DNA from: Candidatus Gastranaerophilales bacterium
GTDB lineage: Bacteria; Cyanobacteriota; Vampirovibrionia; Gastranaerophilales; Gastranaerophilaceae
Assembly: GCA_944326625.1 (NCBI GenBank)
Contig: CALVER010000061.1
Coordinates: 1 to 7,580 of the forward strand
Direction of reading: 5' to 3'
Length of the DNA: 7,580 nt
Under the pieces are notes generated by a model, which was not told where the DNA came from, ran no database searches, and saw only the letters and a list, made by a program, of their open reading frames with translations. Below, piece by piece: positions 6,375-7,580 of this stretch (the stretch's first letter is position 1; every line of letters starts with the position of its first letter). A program made the translations under genes and the position numbers.

Positions 6375-6389
6375 CCTCCACGAATTCTA

Positions 6390-6418
6390 TTGACTTTTTA
6401 ACCATTCAAAACTATAAT
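6390..6418 (+). promoter_or_regulatory. P2: consensus promoter directly upstream of the pilin gene
   Basis: TTGACT (6390-6395, 5 of 6) and TATAAT (6413-6418, 6 of 6) have the ideal 17-base spacing. The predicted start near 6425 falls at the centre of the 13-bp inverted repeat at 6407-6443 and gives a leader of about 27 bases containing GGAG (6443-6446). This should be the main promoter of the pilin gene, independent of P1. Confidence 0.8.
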
Positions 6419-6443
6419 TCTAGTATATGTAATTATAGTTTTG
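6407..6443. repeat. perfect 13-bp inverted repeat over the P2 -10 box and next to the pilin RBS
   Basis: The arms CAAAACTATAATT (6407-6419) and AATTATAGTTTTG (6431-6443) are perfect reverse complements around an 11-base centre. The left arm contains the whole P2 -10 hexamer; the right arm ends on the first base of the GGAG ribosome binding site. As DNA it could be an operator for a dimeric regulator that would block P2. As RNA it can fold fully only in transcripts that start at P1, because P2 transcripts begin near its centre. Without a T run after it, it does not resemble a terminator. Confidence 0.75.
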
Positions 6444-6451
6444 GAGATCAG

Positions 6452-7213
6452 ATGAAAAAACTTGGTTTCACTTTGGCAGAGGTCTTAATTACACTTGGTA
6501 TTATAGGTATCGTCGCTGCGATGACTATTCCAACGCTTATCGCAAAGTATCAGGAGCGTCAAACAGTATCACAGTTGACAAAAGTATATTCAACGCTTGC
6601 AAGCGCCTACCAGATGATGCAGGCTGAATATGGTACTGTAGACACCTGGGGTATGAAAGCAACCAATACCGGAGAAGTAGATGAAGACGGTGATACGATT
6701 TATGACCATAGCGCCCAAAATTTAATTTCAGAGCGTTTAAGAAAGTATTTAAGAGTAGCAAAACAATGTGAGAAAGGGAAAATATGTTTTCCTGGCGCTT
6801 CTTATACTTTAGACGGGATTAAACGTACTGAAGCTAATACATTACCATCGGATAAAACAGACACCCCGGTGGAAGGTAGATTTTTCCTGCAAGACGGGAC
6901 TTATGTTTCCTTTGGCTGGTGGGCTGGAACGTACGGTGGAATTTATGTTATTTTACCGCAAGGAAAAGACAGTGTGCTTGGCAAAAATAGATTTTACTTT
7001 CATATTGATTCAAAAGGTTTGAGACCTTATGGACTAAAAGACGATCCGGAAACATCTTCCCGTTCATTTAGAACATGCGATCCGTCATACGTTGGCGTAG
7101 CATCAGGTCAAGGCTGTACCGCATGGGTGATTTATAATAAGAATTTAGATTATCTGCATTGCAGAGATAAACTTTCCTGGGACGGTGCTCATAGCTGTAA
7201 GGATGCAGAATAA
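6452..7213 (+). CDS. type IV pilin / type II secretion pseudopilin-like protein
   Basis: This 253-residue protein has a textbook short prepilin leader (MKKLG) cut before FTLAEVLITLGIIGIVAAMTI, with Glu at mature position 5 (E10) and a hydrophobic helix to about residue 30. It should be processed by prepilin peptidase (PilD-type) and built into a pilus or pseudopilus. The globular domain has six cysteines (C106, C112, C209, C222, C237, C249), an aromatic FFLQDGTYVSFGWWAGTYGG core (144-163) and a C-terminal GCTAWVIYNKNLDYLHC (221-237) motif that I associate with the expanded pilin families of Gastranaerophilales. The usual VDVNG-type calcium loop is not obvious here; ILPQGKDSVLGKNRFYFHID (167-186) occupies that place. 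The start is supported by GGAG (6443-6446) five bases upstream. The frame remains open upstream to base 6290 without another ATG. A terminator follows the stop. Confidence 0.92.
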   Translation: MKKLGFTLAEVLITLGIIGIVAAMTIPTLIAKYQERQTVSQLTKVYSTLASAYQMMQAEYGTVDTWGMKATNTGEVDEDGDTIYDHSAQNLISERLRKYLRVAKQCEKGKICFPGASYTLDGIKRTEANTLPSDKTDTPVEGRFFLQDGTYVSFGWWAGTYGGIYVILPQGKDSVLGKNRFYFHIDSKGLRPYGLKDDPETSSRSFRTCDPSYVGVASGQGCTAWVIYNKNLDYLHCRDKLSWDGAHSCKDAE

Positions 7214-7229
7214 CTTTAAATAATTTTTT

Positions 7230-7259
7230 AACCCTCTCGCAATAATGCGGGAGGGTTTT
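7230..7259 (+). terminator. rho-independent terminator of the pilin gene
   Basis: AACCCTCTCGCA (7230-7241) pairs with TGCGGGAGGGTT (7246-7257), including one G-T wobble, around an ATAA loop. It is followed by a short T run (7256-7259). It lies 16 bases after the pilin stop codon and separates the gene from the next promoter. Confidence 0.85.
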
Positions 7260-7292
7260 GGTCTAAACATTTTAGTAATATTGTATCGTCTA

Positions 7293-7321
7293 TTGACCAA
7301 CCCTGAAATAAATGTTAAAAT
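7293..7321 (+). promoter_or_regulatory. promoter of the NfeD-family gene
   Basis: TTGACC (7293-7298) and TAAAAT (7316-7321) are 17 bases apart, with TGT before the -10 forming an extended -10. The predicted start is near 7328, so the leader is about 13 bases and begins at the AAGGAG ribosome binding site (7329-7334). Confidence 0.7.
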
Positions 7322-7340
7322 TAACTAAAAGGAGAATTAT

Positions 7341-7580
7341 ATGGGCGCATGGCAAATTTTGGCAGGACTTGGTTTTATTTTTTTAATTTTGGAAATGACG
7401 GTTCCTACAATGTTTTTTCTTAACTTTGCGGTAGGTGCTTTTGTCACGGCAATTTGTGCAATTTATATTTTCAACTGGTACGCGCTGACAATTATTTTTG
7501 TTGCGGTTTCAATGGTTTCTTTGATATTTTTAAGACCTTTGCTTGTCAAACAAACACACAAAAGTCAGGAAACAGGACTT
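7341..7580 (+). CDS. NfeD-family membrane protein, N-terminal part
   Basis: The 80 visible codons encode a very hydrophobic protein with three or so membrane segments: about 4-17, 24-46 and 47-64. The pattern GLGFIFLILEMTVPTMFFLNFAVGAFVTA, seen in pieces at residues 9-37, then LIFLRPLLVK (62-71), is that of short NfeD proteins (NfeD1b type). These are about 140-150 residues with a C-terminal OB-fold domain, here beyond the window edge. NfeD proteins act with SPFH/stomatin-type proteins in membrane microdomain organisation and quality control, so a stomatin-like gene would be expected next. The start has AAGGAG (7329-7334) six bases upstream and its own promoter. Confidence 0.82.
   Translation, partial: MGAWQILAGLGFIFLILEMTVPTMFFLNFAVGAFVTAICAIYIFNWYALTIIFVAVSMVSLIFLRPLLVKQTHKSQETGL

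Noticed and set aside
6365..6387. Vector polylinker suspected from GCATGC and GAATTC close together
   Set aside because: The bases between do not match a multiple cloning site I know, and the flanks continue into native-looking promoters.
6407..6443. Inverted repeat read as a transcription terminator
   Set aside because: The stem is A/T-rich, no T run follows, and it lies over a promoter and just before a ribosome binding site.
6537..6761. Minus-strand ORF inside the second pilin gene
   Set aside because: It is a shadow of a clear pilin frame.

Overview
The window looks like a chromosomal segment of a low-GC, diderm-type bacterium. The best guess is a non-photosynthetic relative of Cyanobacteria (Melainabacteria / Gastranaerophilales). 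That guess rests on the combination of an SLH-domain protein with a signal peptide, two large cysteine-rich pilin-like proteins with class III N-termini (GFTLAEVLITLG type, ending in a CTAWVIYN...LDYLHC motif), diaminopimelate metabolism, and A/T-rich intergenic DNA with sigma70-type promoters. It is recognition from memory, not a database result. No phage, IS element, CRISPR array, rRNA or tRNA was seen.

Layout. Bases 1-598 (-) are the N-terminal 199 codons of meso-diaminopimelate D-dehydrogenase (ddh), with its own promoter. A 69-codon unknown gene (677-886, -) has a good ribosome binding site. Divergent to it, 1038-2183 (+) encodes a secreted three-SLH protein with a beta-rich C-terminal domain, ending in a strong terminator at 2191-2219 that is shared with the convergent gene. 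On the minus strand, read from right to left, come an RqcH/NFACT ribosome quality-control protein (4792-6210), a UmuC-type Y-family DNA polymerase (3607-4776) and a 446-residue pilin-like protein (2218-3558) with its own near-consensus promoter. On the right, 6452-7213 (+) encodes a second pilin-like protein, followed by a terminator and then a promoter and the first 80 codons of an NfeD-family membrane protein running off the edge.

The most interesting stretch is the 241-base gap at 6211-6451. It holds a near-perfect promoter (P1), a 22-codon ORF with an excellent ribosome binding site that contains a run of nine Gs, a second consensus promoter (P2), and a perfect 13-bp inverted repeat covering the P2 -10 box and reaching the pilin ribosome binding site. 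The reading frame of the pilin gene is open backward from its ATG through the G run to base 6290. Adding one G (or losing two) would therefore fuse the small ORF to the pilin without a stop. This is the geometry expected of a phase-variable or slippage-controlled switch, although an assembly error in the G run must be excluded.

A second theme is start-site architecture. Most genes here have clear Shine-Dalgarno sequences, but rqcH and the polymerase gene have none. Both instead carry a -10 hexamer ending exactly six bases before the ATG, as expected for leaderless mRNAs. The RqcH protein also appears to lack the helix-hairpin-helix module between its NFACT-N and coiled-coil parts.
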